Source: Hirundichthys speculiger
Lineage: Eukaryota; Chordata; Actinopteri; Beloniformes; Exocoetidae
Reading direction: 5' to 3'
Assembly: GCA_018398805.1 (NCBI GenBank)
Contig: JAGFBZ010000697.1
Span: 434,001-498,000 of the forward strand
Length of the DNA stretch: 64,000 nt
Position numbers and translations under genes: made by a program. Positions 12,828 through 25,262 of the stretch are shown here, piece after piece. Under the pieces are notes generated by a model, which was not told the DNA's origin, searched no databases, and saw nothing but the letters and a program-made list of their open reading frames with translations. Each line of letters starts with the position of its first letter. Within the stretch, counting starts at the first letter, position 1.

Positions 12828-13639
12828 CAGTGACCCCTGCCAATTTGTGCTTTAAGTTCCGCGGTTTTAGTTATTCACAGATTTTTCAGAAATATATATA
12901 ATATTATAAAAAGAATCAAGAAAAAATCGTGGAAATTCTGTGAAAATCCACCCCACGCCAGACGAGAAGCCGCAGCTGCCAGCGAAATGTCAAACGATGA
13001 CTCACAGCCTCCTGTAAGCAACACGAGAAACACAGACGGCCCAGCACTCTAGAATCTGTGCGCTGATTGGCCGAGACGCATCACTCAAGCATCACAGGAT
13101 GTTGTGAGCGTTTTCTCACAGCGAAGAAATGTTGTGAGCCAGCCTGGCCCCTTTAAGAAGGTGGCCTTATGGGTAATGGTGTGTGTGTGTGTCGTGGGAC
13201 GGCAGAAGAAAACGGGGTTAGATGAAAAGTGGAGTGAGCATAACAGCAGCCCAGCGTGTATAGATTTACACTCTCTGTTAACCAACAGGAGCCGAACAAT
13301 ACAACCTGTGTGATGTTACAAGTTCCTGCAGTGCCAGAATAAAGTGCCTGTTCCATGCAGAGAAAAAAGGACTTTTTGTTTTGGTGTTGTTAGCGTGTTA
13401 GCTGCTAATTACGAGCCAAAAATAGCACAATACCAGCAGTTTGTTTACTACGGTTCAGAGACCAGAGGCTGTGGCTGTGCCACAGGGGCTGTGCCTCGCT
13501 ACTTTTTTTGTGGTTTTTAAACATATTTTAAACACATTATTTAGGCTCGGGGGCTCCGGCTCCAGTTCGCAGAGTTTGATTTTCGGGGGGGTGTGGGGTG
13601 GGGGCACCGGTCCTCATTAACCATGAAAAATAAGGGATC
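12828..13639. mobile_element. Tigger-like element inserted in the LINE 3' tail
   Basis: Starts CAGTGACCCCTGCC after a TA at 12826-12827. Ends GGGATC, the complement of the GATCCC expected in the terminal repeat, with about four terminal bases lost. The flanks are informative: ...TTAAAGTGTA lies on the left and TATCTATCTATC on the right, which joined give the LINE tail seen whole at 42930-43054. No transposase. Family by the CAGTGA(C/T)CCC ends and TA site; inferred. Confidence 0.55.
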
Positions 13640-14760
13640 TATCTATCTATCATGATTTGATACTCATTGAAAAACTTTCATACACCTCATGAACTTCTGT
13701 TTTTGGACTAAATATCACATGGTCAGTAAAAAAGAAAGTAATTAGATATTTGTTATTTGAAATCCGGTTTATATTTATAATATAAAATATCAAAATAGTT
13801 CAGGGAACCAACACTGTAAGGTGGATATTTATTTACAGCCGCTCTTATAAGCTCAAATTCTATACGAGCATCCAAATTCATGGCAGAGCATGATTTGGAC
13901 AATGACCCTCAAGTGCTTCCTTTGCAAATTAAGATTGTGGTGGACATAAAATGTGACAATGCACTGCATCAGAATTGATATAAAGTAGAAACTGTCTTAG
14001 CGTGACAAGTTATAGGAGCTTCCTCATCTCCCTACCAACCTCTCAGTCCCTACGAACAGTGTTATTTTCATCTATTCCCTGCCATTTTCATGTCTCCATC
14101 AAACCCTCCAAATCATATTCTCTCTATTAAATCTCAATTTTTTTCTCATGTATTTTGCCTTCATCCTACAATAAACTCTCTGACCAACAGAGCAGTTTGC
14201 CTAAAGAGTAGGTAATGACAAATAATTTGTTTGAACAGTAATCAGAGATAAGCATGAATACCCCCTTTTCACTCAAGCATCTAATTAAAAGAAAAAAAGA
14301 AAGAAATTCTAAAAACCAAAGATCTCAGCTTGCTAATGGCATGTTATCACTGTTGAGAGCAAAACACCTTGATTAACTGTTATTTTCTGCGTATACAAGG
14401 AGATTAAAGATGAACTGACATGCTTGGTGTTGTTTTTAATTTGATTTTCAAAAGGGAGAACTGAAGGCAACCTGATCTGATTGAGATTCTGATTTGTTGT
14501 GTGTTTTCCAACCAAGAAAAGCTTTCCATTCCTGAGGGAGTTTAGCAGGGCAAGACAGGCCTACTAATGTGGAAGAATTGGAAACGTATCCAGCCTTGAC
14601 CTTTGTCACACCACAAAGACAGACAGGGTAGCAACTTTAGCAAAGTTTACCAACCTAAGGGAGACAAAAACACAAAATGTCAAAAGAAAATTTGTCCTCT
14701 GTTGATATTGATGGAACTATTTTTCTCACACACTTCATCTTAGGCACAATCTTGAAAAAA
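13640..14760. other. Intron sequence, no recognised feature
   Basis: After the residual TATC tail of the LINE (13640-13651) I see nothing beyond AT-rich single-copy-looking DNA. Confidence 0.45.
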
Positions 14761-14930
14761 TGAAGAAAAAAGAATTCAATGATTTGCAAATCTCTTAAAC
14801 CCATATTCAATTCATAGAGAACATATCACATGTTGATAACGAGACACTTTACCATTTAATTAAAACCATGACCTTATTTTAAAGTTGATGGCAGGAACAC
14901 ATCTAAAAAAAATATGGGACAACGCCATTC
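14761..14930. repeat. Dispersed fish repeat (AATGATTTGCAAATC family)
   Basis: Contains GAATTCAATGATTTGCAAAT, CCCATATTCAATTCATAG, ACATATCACATGTTG and GGCAGGAACACATCT in the order seen in a repeat very common in teleosts, to my recollection a non-autonomous DNA transposon. Only one end is recognisable. Confidence 0.45.
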
Positions 14931-17744
14931 TGGAAAAGTAAGTTGTACTGAAAATGAATATTGCGAGGAAGATCAACTAATTATATTAACAGCTGCCAGA
15001 CCAGTGACATGAGTGGATATAAAATGAAGATTTTAAACCCACTTTTAGACCCTAATCAATTAGCATTAAAGTGCTGTATCTGCTTGTAAGCAATACGATA
15101 AAGCAGGAATAACTCACTACCCAGAATCCTATTAAGTATGAATGATAATCATTTAAAATGTGTTGAGACTGAAACACGGTGGAGTGTTAAGCATTTTTAG
15201 TGTGACCAGTTGATATAGTAACATAAATAATGGCATGGTCACTGTGTGGTGTATCACTGAACAAATGAGCGCAAAAATCCATCAGAACACTTATTCAGGA
15301 ACACAACATATTTGGAAAAATTGATGACAAGAAACTGGAATTATATCAAAATCCGAAATCTATTGTTAAAAAAAAAAATGGGCCAACAAGATTAATAATT
15401 TAATTATATTTTTATTTGCATTTCACAAACTGTACCAAAGCACTTTGAAATATGAGTTGTTCAAGTATATAATGTTGACGCAAACTTAGGTCACTGTAAA
15501 AATCTAAGTTTAATTATATTTTGATTGACATGCCTCAACACATGCCAAGAGGTAGGACAGCTGCAAAATCATACAGAATATGGTTTTCTTCCCCCAGGAT
15601 TACCAAATCCAACATATTCATACTCATCTTCAGAACTGTAAGATTAAATAAAGTCAAGCCTTAATCAAATTCAAAAATGCTGTTGATCCCTGTTTTCATA
15701 TTGCCCTTTTATCAGCTTTTTGATTTGTTTTGCAATAGTAAGGACTTAGCATCTTCCAAGTGGTAGGCACGTAGTGTCACTGAAATGGAACAACTCCTCC
15801 AAAAAAAAAAATCAATTTTAAAGATGAAAAAAAAGCCCTCAAGAGTGATTTCTTTTTCAAGGCCATTTAAATCAAAGCTGTGGATAGCAAGACTTAGCTA
15901 TAAAAGCTGAGGTACTTCAAGTTTTTATAGTAAATGTCCAGTTCAGTGACAGGAAGTATCTTCCATTCCACAGACTTCTCATCTTATCATGGATAAGATA
16001 AAGACCACCAATCCTTCTACCTCAAGTACTAATACAACAACTGTAGCTCAGGTAGAATAAAATTGCACAACGCATTGCTTATCTTCTCACTTTACCTGAC
16101 GTCGTGAGCCCTTTCTCTATGTAGTGCCAAGTTCGCTAATGGTATGATGTTACTGACACTCAAGCAAGTGAATACTCAGAGTTTCATTGGGCTGACTACT
16201 ATGACACCTTCATTGATTTTAAAGTTTAATAGTTTTAATAGTTTTAGTAGTCATCATCCATGTCCTGTTCAAAATAGTAAAATTTAAATGATAATGGAGG
16301 AATGTTCCTGTGAGTTCCATTCCCATGCATCCTTAATGATTGTGTGCGCAGGGTGTGTGTTAGTGCGTGTGTGTGTGTGTGTAGTCTACAGAGTTGTGTT
16401 CTGTAGAGGAAATATAATCAGTAGAGTTTAGTTTAGTACATATGTGAGTTAAATATTTTGTAACAAAAGGATTACACATAGGATTACGTTAGTTACATAG
16501 TTCAGAGGACATCTTCCTGGATTGATTTTTAAAATTCCTTTCAACTTACTATTTTAGCAGTGCCTAAAATGTATCTATTACCTATACTAATTTTTTTTCC
16601 CACTTAAATGAGAGCTTGTGGGAAAAAAAAAAAGAAAAAGATGACCTGATGGTTCAGTGGGAATGTTACATTGGACATAGCTTTATATTTGTGTTGTTGT
16701 TCTTCTGCAGCTTTTGCTTTAACCATTTGAGATGTTTTTCTTTCTAAACCATTGTGGAGGCAAGTTTAGGACCTCCAGGCCAAATCCACTTCTTTAATAT
16801 TTCATTTTCCCTCAGATGCTCACATTTTACCTCCCTGCTCATCCCTCAGCTCAGCAGATGACAGCTTCCCTGTCTAGCACTGCCAGAGCTTTCTTCCTGT
16901 TAAGAGTTCTTCTTGTCACTAAATGCTTGCTCAAGGGAGGAACCGTTGGGTTTCTCAGACCTTTACACATTGTAAGGTCTTGTGCTTGCTCTTAAATACC
17001 TTTAGAATTGTGTTATAATTGTGTGCCATTATTTTAAACTGAAATGAACTGCATTCATCAATTCATCTGAAAATATAAACTACATCATAGTTTACTCTTA
17101 TCCAAGCTTCCAGATATCTTTAAGTCTACCTTTGTTGGGGCTCATAGATTTTGCTGGTGAGCCAGCATTAAACAGCATGGTATTGAACAACGGATTTTCT
17201 GAGAAGAGAGTATTGATTGCGGGGAAGTAGCTCACCAAATCCATGCTGATATCAAATAGGGTTTATAGATACTAGGGAAGAAATTCTATTAGGTCCAGCC
17301 AACCTCCACCTGAGAGAGATGAATCAGTCTACTGTGTGTGTTTCCTACAACATGATGTGTATGCTTGTGCGAAAATGTGGAGTACAAGATACCAGGGTGG
17401 TTCAACAAGCATTTTACACCAACAGACTGAAGACATACGTGCTCACATAGCTCACAGATGTTACACCCACTCAGGACACCTCTGACATAAGTGAGAAGGG
17501 ATTCTGTGTTTTGCCAGATGACGAGGAAAGCTGCCAAGGTGCCGTATGAGAGAAGTCTGACTCATTGCAACAGTGAGACCACATGCTAGCAGTGACTCCA
17601 AAAGAAGCTACAATGACCCAGCAAGGGAGGTAAAGCAAGGTGAAGAAGGAAGGTGAGGTCAGACTGGGAGGAAATAATACAGATGGGGATAAAGGAGTGT
17701 GTGTGTGTGTGTGTGCATACTTATGAATGAGAATATTCTCCATA
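14931..17744. other. Intron sequence with short (GT)n repeats
   Basis: No coding or transposon homology recognised. Simple repeats: GT-rich at 16352-16382 and (GT)n at 17697-17715. Confidence 0.45.
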
Positions 17745-17911
17745 GGGATGCACCAATCATGATATCAGTATTTGATATCGGCTCCGTTATTGCTTAAATT
17801 GTTAGGGTAATAGTCATTGAATAATGGGGCAGAAAACCATGAAGCCAATCAATTCTCTCCACTTGTGTGTGCAATGCTTGGTGTGTAACATGCTGGGTGT
17901 ATAAGTGGCCA

Positions 17912-19289
17912 CAGTGGCAAGTATAAGTATGTGAACCCTTTGAAATGACCTGCTTTTCTGATGTTACCTCAATTGTAAACAAACAATTGGGTCTCATTCA
18001 TTAAATCTTCATATATCTGTGAGCAGACTTGCACATAAATCACTTCCTAACTAAAAGTCTGCTCCAGGTTCATGAACACTGCATAAAACTCGGAGTTTGT
18101 CGTAAGAGTGTGTGTAACTCATGAATGCCCAATGCTTGCAGGTGGGGAGTGCACTCATGAGGTTCATTAATTGCATAAATCGTATCCAGGGGCCACCATA
18201 TAAGGCGATGTAAAAGTGCAGACAACCGGGTGATTCACATGATCTCAAAACCTTCATCTTAATTTGTAATTTAACGAATCCAGCCGAGGAGGAAACGCTA
18301 CCAAGTGTTCTGCTTTTGAAATGTTCCCGGTGAGACCTGAGGAAAAAGAAAAACACAAAGTGGACCACTACTCTTTCCTTCTCTGTGTGACCAGAACTTA
18401 ATACAGATATTTAATGTCAAGTCTTCTGTCAAACGAAGAATTCAAGAAGTGAAGCAAAAGCGGTTTGATATGATTTTGGATGGAAAAAAAAGATCATATT
18501 TCTCTATATCAGCAAAATTCTCTGCTGGAGGCAACTGCAGCGTTTCTATTATATGAGAAACCTCTATCAGGAACCCACCACAGCTTCATGACACCATTTG
18601 TGTCTCTAAAACAGCCCAAGTCACTGTGTCGGTGTCTGTCAACATGATCAAGTCCATTTAATCAACCCACCAACACTTCAAGAAACTTAATCTGCAGCTC
18701 AAATATGCAAAATGCCCATCACATAAGATAAACGTGTTATGTTTCAGGTGTATTATCATATGTAAAATGTGGTTTAAAAAGTATATTGTGAGAACAGTCC
18801 ATATGACATCGTTATAAATGTTGTAAAGTCCGAGACTGACAGCAATATTTATGTCCTTTCTTCATTTACACAAGCTGGAGTACATTGTGTTCATAGCTAC
18901 AAAAAGTACTAACATTTTCATAAATTTAAAAACGTGTAACTTTCGCTCTGCTCATACTTTACACATAAATCCGTTCTGGTCACATTTCATGAATGAAACC
19001 CAATGTTTTTGAGGAGATAGACCCAATATTTTTGGAGGAGATAACACACAAACTATCACAATGTATTTTATTATGTATTTATTGAACACTTTGTCATGCA
19101 GCATTGTAATTGTTTCATTTGGGGTTTAATAAAGACAGGAGAGTTCATCACAGTTTGTGTGTATCCAGCTTATTCACAATCTGTATGTTTATTATTGTGA
19201 CTTAGATGAAGATCATATGAAATCGCATGGTACATTATTGCAGAAAACCAGCAAATTCGATGGGATTCACTTACTTTTTCATGCCACTG
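17912..19289. mobile_element. Tc1-type MITE split by a Harbinger-like MITE
   Basis: Left end CAGTGGCAAGTATAAGTATG then TGAACCC; right end, complemented, CAGTGGCATGAAAAAGTAAG then TGAATCC, with TA following at 19290-19291. CAGTGGCAAGAAAAAGTATGTGAA-type ends are a frequent fish Tc1/mariner MITE. Between the arms lies a second element, 17989-19001. Confidence 0.6.
17989..19001. mobile_element. PIF/Harbinger-like MITE nested in the Tc1-type MITE
   Basis: Left end GGGTCTCATTCATTAAAT; right end, complemented, GGGTTTCATTCATGAAATG. Inside both ends is a similar subterminal stretch with CACATAAATC. No transposase seen. Harbinger is inferred from the likeness to GGGCCTGATTTACTAAAGG-type ends; the class could be wrong. 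Confidence 0.45.
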
Positions 19290-19527
19290 TATTTAAGTAA
19301 TAACTAACTATTCAGTAAATTTATGTCTATGTGGTCGTGTGTTACATTTTGTTTTAAAAAGTTAGAAAAATGTTTTACACAGGTCTGATTCCTTCAGTCT
19401 TTCCATCTCATCAATGGTATTGGAATTGGTTATAGGCCAAAATGGAAAGCCCAGGTATTTTAGTATCATGGAGGTAAATTAAGACAAGCTCCCATTAGCG
19501 TGGGGCATGGGTTCGTTTTACAGGAAC

Positions 19528-20035
19528 ACTGGCATGTGTCTCCACTACAAGAAACCTCCTCTCAACAAGATTTTTTTTTAAATAACTTCTTTGGAGCTGA
19601 GACAGGTCTCAGGCTTGAGTTAGTAGTTACTTTAGCATGGCACCTCCAACCTTTTGGTTGGAGGTGATGTCGACTCAGTGCTAATCGGGTCTGCTGTAGG
19701 CATGAGATGACGTTCATCTCCTTCTATTCCCCTTCATATCCACCATTGTCATGAACGCAAACACAACAAACAGAAAAGCACCAGCCATCACAAATTATTT
19801 TCCTTCTTCTTTGTTGCCATTGTCTTCTTTTAGTTCATCTGTAGTTGGCAAACAGTGAAAGAACATCACCATATGCTGTTCAGAATACTGGTTTGCCAAG
19901 TCTGTGGATCTTGCCTGGTGCGACATATTAATGGTAACAAAACAGCTGAAAGGACTGTGGAGGGGACTGACCCTAGTACAAGTCCAGGCTGCTAGTTTTA
20001 CCCCTTACCTTAGCTAATGGAAACACACCTCATAT
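19528..20035. repeat. Possible non-autonomous DNA element
   Basis: Left stretch GGCATGTGTCTCCACTACAA and right stretch, complemented, GAGGTGTGTTTCCATTAGC are related in sequence and oriented inward, which suggests a decayed inverted-repeat element. GGAGGTGATGTCGACTCAG inside recalls fish repeats with similar ends. Weak. Confidence 0.3.
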
Positions 20036-20585
20036 GTATTTACATTTTGTTTGCCTGCTACAGACTATGGTATCATGTGCTAATGCAAGTTCAGGGTAAG
20101 TCTGTGATTAAGAGCCATATATAAATAAAATATATGTAAATCCTTGTTCCTTGTGCATTTATCCAAATGTGTGGACTTGATTTTACAGCTGGGCAGTGTG
20201 AGCTTAGAGTGACATGGTCACATGTTGATACAACATTTAGAGGGGAACATTTCAGCTGGTCAACAAATTGATGATACAAGAGTAAAAGTCACATGCTTAC
20301 TAAAGTCATTACACATTATCCTCTGGAGAACATGGCAATATGAGAGTGGGTCATCTTGACAAAGTCAAAAAACATCACAAAAAATGTGTTCAAACTTTAA
20401 GAAAATAATAAAAATAAATAAATAAAATAATAATAATAACAAAAATCATACCATTGATATGCAAGAGAACCTCATAAAACACAAGACAGTTTTTAAATAC
20501 ATGCACAGCTATGGATCATGTGAGACTTTATGGAAGCAATTTGATAGCAAAAAATAATATATAAGTACATGTATGTTTTCTGTAC

Positions 20586-20709
20586 CTGTAGTATTTGGCA
20601 CCGGTCTGATGAGCAGTCAATGTTCTCGCAGGGCTGATACATTCCCAGGGTGACACAGTTCAGCAGGATCACCATCATACTCATGCGTTCAAACCATGTA
20701 GAAATACAG
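20586..20709 (-). CDS. cacna1i: T-type calcium channel alpha-1 subunit, exon 2 (domain I S1)
   Basis: A 124-bp exon encoding the first transmembrane helix of repeat I. Seen: acceptor TTTAACCAG before 20709, then [20 protein letters not shown] (S1) and the extracellular cysteine-rich stretch [18 protein letters not shown]. The donor is CAG|GTACAG, with GT at 20585-20584. MYQPC and SDRC follow Cav3.3 more closely than Cav3.1 or Cav3.2, which have MF(R/Q)PC. The three cysteines sit in the S1-S2 loop, where Cav3 channels carry conserved cysteines. The exon starts in phase 2 and ends in phase 0, joining cleanly to exon 3. Oddity: the residues before WFE read C-I-S-T, while Cav3 proteins normally have C-N-P, so there is one extra residue and the NP is lost. 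This could be a real change, a missed micro-exon or a sequence error. Confidence 0.93.
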
Positions 20710-23062
20710 CTGGTTAAAGTTAACATCAGTTTAGAAAGTGAAGCAAAACAAGTGCCAGGTGCTTTGAATCATATTTTTTAAGTGCACACATTTGATTCTT
20801 TGTTCACTTGCCTAAATTAAAGAATGATTAGAAAGTAGAAAAACCATTTTATTAACTTATCTGCTGGTTTACCACCCCAAAGCTTTCAGGTAGTAGACAA
20901 ATGCACGAGTGACCTCTTTAACTGTGATTAGTCTCATAGAATGTGCAACATATTATTGTGAAGCACACAACAAACGTTTTTACATCGAGGCATCAGATTA
21001 TATATCATTAATATTATTATAATTATCATTTGCCAAACCAAACTAAAATAAGATAAACCATAAATTGGACAACTTTAAGGCTGCAGTTTTTCTTAGACCA
21101 CTGACATTCATAGGCACAGACTGAAGTAGCAATGAAACAGCTGTTTAATGTATCATGCCTCTGATGTGTATAGTATGAAGCAAGCTATTTCCCATTTAGC
21201 TTTGTCACTCCTCCAACACTCACATATATATATACCAAATTAGGAAGATAAATGAGCCATAACAGATAATACAGGTACATTTTACGGGATTGAACTGCCC
21301 CATTTTCTGACAGTGTGCCTTTCAGCAAAAAAAAAAAAAAAAGAAAAAAAAGAAAAAAAACCTACTGCTTCTGCTCCTTTTAGCATGATCTAATTTTGTT
21401 TCAACTAAATACTGTATCACAAAAGTCAAGGAAAAAGTGTGATGATACCAGATATTCTGAGGCTACTGGGGCATGAACAGCAGTCGTTTTGAAGAAGAGG
21501 TAGTGGAGCAAGCAGAAAACGTAAGACCAAGCTGTATGAAGAAAAAAAATTAATAAATAAAAAAAGAGATTGTCCAGAGATTCAATATGCATTGTTCAGG
21601 GAGTTACTACATTGCTTGGCAAACAAGCGTGCAAATGTGGATTCTGCAATAGCCCAGGAAGTCCAATCCCTCCCTGAGACAGTGGAGCCCAAGAAGCTTA
21701 AATGCCTCCAAGAAGCAAGCAGTCTCAGCAAGAAATGAGAGACAGAAAAAACTGAGAGATGTCCTCTTCTGAGGGTACTACACTGCAGATTTGAAAAAAA
21801 AAAAATCCCTGAAAAGACTGAATTAAAAGACTGTATTCTCAACATGCTTCTCTTGGCCATAGCTGAACCTTCCAACAAAGAAATGGATTACTGTAGATAT
21901 TACAGCATGGATAAAGATAGTTTATGAGTGGGCAAAACACATGCATACACAAAAACACTTACGCAGAGGCTCGCACACAAACACCCACTTCTCAATACCC
22001 ATGTGAACAGAAAAGCACACACGTGCAAAACAACCTACAGGTTCAAATATATAAACGTTAACATTCACCACCCACACTTAAACACGCATTAAGCACAGAT
22101 TCACACACTCCCTTTTATACATACACATACAATCAGGCACATTGAGTCTCATATTAAATCAACTCATGTCAGCTGAAGGGCATCATTTAAAACAAAGTAT
22201 TCAATGTTGGAGAGAGGTATGTTTAATATGAATGTATCATAGGCTAAACTAGATATGTGAAAAGGTTAAGAGGCAGTATTTGTCATACAATACTCTTTAG
22301 TCCAACCTGACCTCACACACTGCAGTGCTAAAACTGATATCACTGTTGGATACCTTTTTTAATTGGACAGCACCTTTTACATATAGCTTTTGAAAATACT
22401 GGCTATATAAAGTACAGTCGACAAATGCTCATGTATATGTATGTCATAGCATGTCATATGTTGGTTGTGGCATGCCGTTAACAGTCAGTTTAGAACAGTG
22501 TTCTAGGTGGCACACGGGAACATTTGTAATTATTAGCTCTGGTACTGTGTGTGGAAGGTAAGTCAGTTTTAAGACACTGGAACCTACTCATGTTTGGTCT
22601 CTTGCTCAGTGAGCCTCTTTTTTCTCTTCCATCATTACATCAGTTACCAAAAAAAAAAACATCTCCACTGAAATTCATGTTTCTCTCAACTTACCGTTCA
22701 TGCTGCTTCTCATTTATTTTACCACCAGATGAATGAAGTGCAATGGATTGTTACTTCATCTACTTGCTACAACAAAATTTGCCACAAATGTTAACTTACC
22801 CTCTAGGTGTTGCAAATTTTACTTGCACCAAATATGAAGAACGTACATCATTATAATCAGAACCTTATATGGGGCAATTCAAAGATGGTAAGATGGTTGC
22901 TTAATTTGTGTGTTTTTTTAAAGGGACCCCTGAAACTGGTTTTAATTCCAGGTGAAAGAACCATACAAGATTAGCAATACAGTTTGGTGAAGCAGGTATT
23001 GCATGGCTCTGTCTAGTAAGAGAATGCAGGTCATGTAATGTGATATACATACATACATGCAT
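20710..23062. other. Intron sequence, A-rich and CA-rich patches
   Basis: No coding homology seen. There is an A-rich run at 21327-21360 and a degenerate ACAC-rich stretch at 21930-22140, likely an old microsatellite. Confidence 0.45.
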
Positions 23063-23079
23063 ACACACACACACACACA

Positions 23080-23152
<73 letters not shown>
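23063..23152. repeat. (CA)10(TA)35 compound microsatellite
   Basis: About ten CA units followed by about 35 uninterrupted TA units, ending directly at a MITE whose TA target site merges with the array. Confidence 0.95.
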
Positions 23153-23155
<3 letters not shown>

Positions 23156-23518
23156 TCATGGAAAAAATTATTAGACCACCCTTGTTTTCTTCAGTTTCTT
23201 GTTCATTTTAATGCCTGGTACACCTAAAGGTACATTTGTTTGGACAAACATAACGATAACCACAAAGATTGCTAATAAGAGTTTTATTTAAGAGCTGATA
23301 TCTTATCATTTTCCATGGTTTTCTTGATTGTAACCTAAATCACTTAAGTTTTTACATCAATAGCTATGGCGCTGTACTGCCAAAAACACTGCTTTTATGC
23401 ATTCAGTGTTTTCTTTTCTGTCTGTTTTAGTCACATGATGACGTTTAGTGGTACCAGGTATTAAAATGAACAAGAAACTGAAGAAAAAATGGTGGTCTAA
23501 TCATTTTTTCCATGACTG
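23153..23518. mobile_element. 366-bp MITE with about 70-bp terminal inverted repeats
   Basis: Left arm starts CAGTCATGGAAAAAATTATT and runs to GCCTGGTACACC at 23224; the right arm is its complement with few mismatches (CAGTCATGGAAAAAATGATT). TA lies on both sides (23151-23152, 23519-23520). No coding capacity. Fits a Tc1/mariner-type MITE. Confidence 0.85.
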
Positions 23519-23599
23519 TATTGGCTGAGGGTCATATTTACAGAAACGTGTGTGCGTTAATCTCGTGTTAAAAAGAAATAGTGGCGTTAAACAGATTTG

Positions 23600-23965
23600 A
23601 CAGCCCTTATATATATATATGTGGAAGTTGAAGGGGAACGAAATTTATTGGATATTTTTAACTTTAAGAAAAAATAAATAACTGAAAAGTGGGGCGTGCA
23701 ATATTATCCAGCCCCTTTCCTTTCAGTGCTACAAACTGACTCCAGAAGTTCAGTGAGGATCTCTGAATGATTCAATGTTGTCCTAAATGCCCTGAAAAAA
23801 CCATATTGGTCGATCACTATATCAGACCACTGCAAATCTACCAAGACCCGGCCGTCCCTCTTAACTTTCATCTAGATCAAGGAGAAGACTGATCAGAGAT
23901 GCAGCCAAGAGGCCCATGATCACTCTGGATGAACTGCAGAGATCTACAACCTGGCAACCTTTTGC
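23600..23965 (+). pseudogene. Tc1 transposase, N-terminal (HTH) fragment
   Basis: Near 23820-23950 the + strand encodes ANLPRPGRPS and RDAAKRPMITLDELQRST with a frameshift between. PRPGRP and the ITLDELQRS helix are hallmarks of the paired-like DNA-binding domain of Tc1 transposases. Only this part remains. Confidence 0.6.
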
Positions 23966-23980
23966 TGAATAATACTCGAT

Positions 23981-24208
23981 TTAACATTCAAATAAAATAT
24001 TTCTCCTTTTGCATGTGCTTGTGACCGGCTCCAAATCAGCCCTTAACCCATTCAACAGCTCCAAGATGGAATCGCTAGATAGTCGATATGTTTCAACTAT
24101 CTGGTTTTCATTCATTCCAAACAAATTTACACGAGTCCGAAAGACTCTCTCTCTGCGTATTCTTTGATTTTGGCGATGTCGCCTCCTTGCCACAATAACA
24201 GCAGCCAT
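23981..24208 (-). pseudogene. Harbinger (HARBI1-like) transposase, N-terminal fragment
   Basis: Reads ATG, then MAAVIVARRRHRQNQRIRRE, RVFRTRVNLF and YRLSSDSILELLNGLRADL before leaving homology at a stop. The RRxRRQ...RRERVFR..xNLF...YRLSSxxILxLLxxLRxDLEP pattern is the start of HARBI1-type nucleases of PIF/Harbinger transposons. The catalytic DDE part is absent, so this is a 5' remnant. It is cut at the junction with the Tc1 fragment. Confidence 0.7.
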
Positions 24209-24556
24209 CGGTGCGTAATGCTGGGCAGATTAGCACCTTCCTTTCGAACGTATTAAATACAGACGCAATCACAATCCCCGCAATTACTTTCAGGCTTGGT
24301 AAATCTCATTGCGTGTGGTAAATGAACCTATTTGCATTTTCCCCTCCCAGTATTTAGCGCTTTCTGGCGGGTACGCCCCATATTGATTATTCATCAGGGC
24401 AAAAGTACTAAATGAACAGCGTGTGCTATTTTGCTCATTTGAGAGGCGCAGTCCTCTTTGCACGCTGTTAGTAGAACAGCTTGCACATTGGTTTGCGTGT
24501 GATGTCAAGTTTGCACACGTTTTTACGCACGCAAAACCTTTAGTAAATCAGGCCCC

Positions 24557-24769
24557 AAGTGTACTTTTTCCTCCTGCACTGTGAATGTTTAATGAGTGTT
24601 TTCAACAGGAAACAAATGTGTGTCATTAGTTTAAGACCATAGATTCTTCCATAGATTCTTGTGTGTGTCTGTTATTGCGACTTAAATGAAGATCAGATCA
24701 CATCTTATGGCAATAAAATGTAAAAGTCAAATTAATTGCAGGGTGTTGACGTACTTTCTCTTGCCACTG
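24557..24769. mobile_element. Half of a Tc1-type MITE (CAGTGGCAAG family)
   Basis: Ends GACGTACTTTCTCTTGCCACTG before TA, the same terminal family as 17912-19289, and carries the shared interior GCGACTTAAATGAAGATCAG. Its left half is not seen; the Harbinger fragment abuts it. Confidence 0.5.
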
Positions 24770-25149
24770 TACATGCAACATCAACATTACTTTTAGATGC
24801 AAATTTCCCACTGTCTCTTTAGTAAATACTTCTTGGTAAAATACAGTGTATGCTGGTGACACTAAATCTTGGACAAAGTCTCTGCAACTGTGGACCACGT
24901 AGCATGCAACAGAGACCATGATGTTAACATTAAATGTCAATTTCACTTTCTTCTTGAAATATTATTTTATGGCAAAAGAGTGCAAATTACAAGAAGTTTT
25001 TACCATTTGTAATTCTGTTTTTTTCTTTGTGTGTGTGTGTGTGTGAGACAAGTTTTAGATCTGGCCCAGTCTGATTTTGGCCAACTTGCGCTTTTCCTTC
25101 CCAAAAAGTGCTAAACTAATTAATAAATGTGTGAACACATTCATTGCAA

Positions 25150-25262
25150 TGTAGGGTTCAGCGTCTTGGCCATAGATACTTCAACACATGGACTATGCGG
25201 ATGGAGATCAAACCAGCATCCCTCTGAATGACAGACAGCTGCTCTATCGTCTGAGCTGTCAC
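25150..25262 (-). repeat. tRNA-like SINE-type repeat
   Basis: On the minus strand it reads GCTCAGACGATAGAGCAGC, then TGTCATTCAGAGGGATGCTG and GGTTTGATCTCC, resembling D-arm and T-arm (A and B box) signals, followed by a common fish repeat (GTCCATGTGTTGAAGTATC). Too degenerate to be a tRNA gene. Confidence 0.4.

Larger units (their letters stand above)
10966..20585 (-). other. Intron 2 of the calcium channel gene
   Basis: Defined by the GT donor at 20585-20584 and the AG acceptor at 10967-10966. It holds a CR1/L2 LINE, Tigger-like and Tc1/Harbinger-like elements and several simple repeats, annotated separately. Confidence 0.9.
23527..24556 (-). mobile_element. PIF/Harbinger fragment mosaic with a Tc1 piece
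   Basis: Right end, complemented, reads GGGGCCTGATTTACTAAAGG, a typical fish Harbinger end. The left end GGGTCATATTTACAGAAACG is a diverged partner. A transposase N terminus lies at 23981-24208, and a Tc1 segment at about 23600-23965 replaces the rest. Confidence 0.6.
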
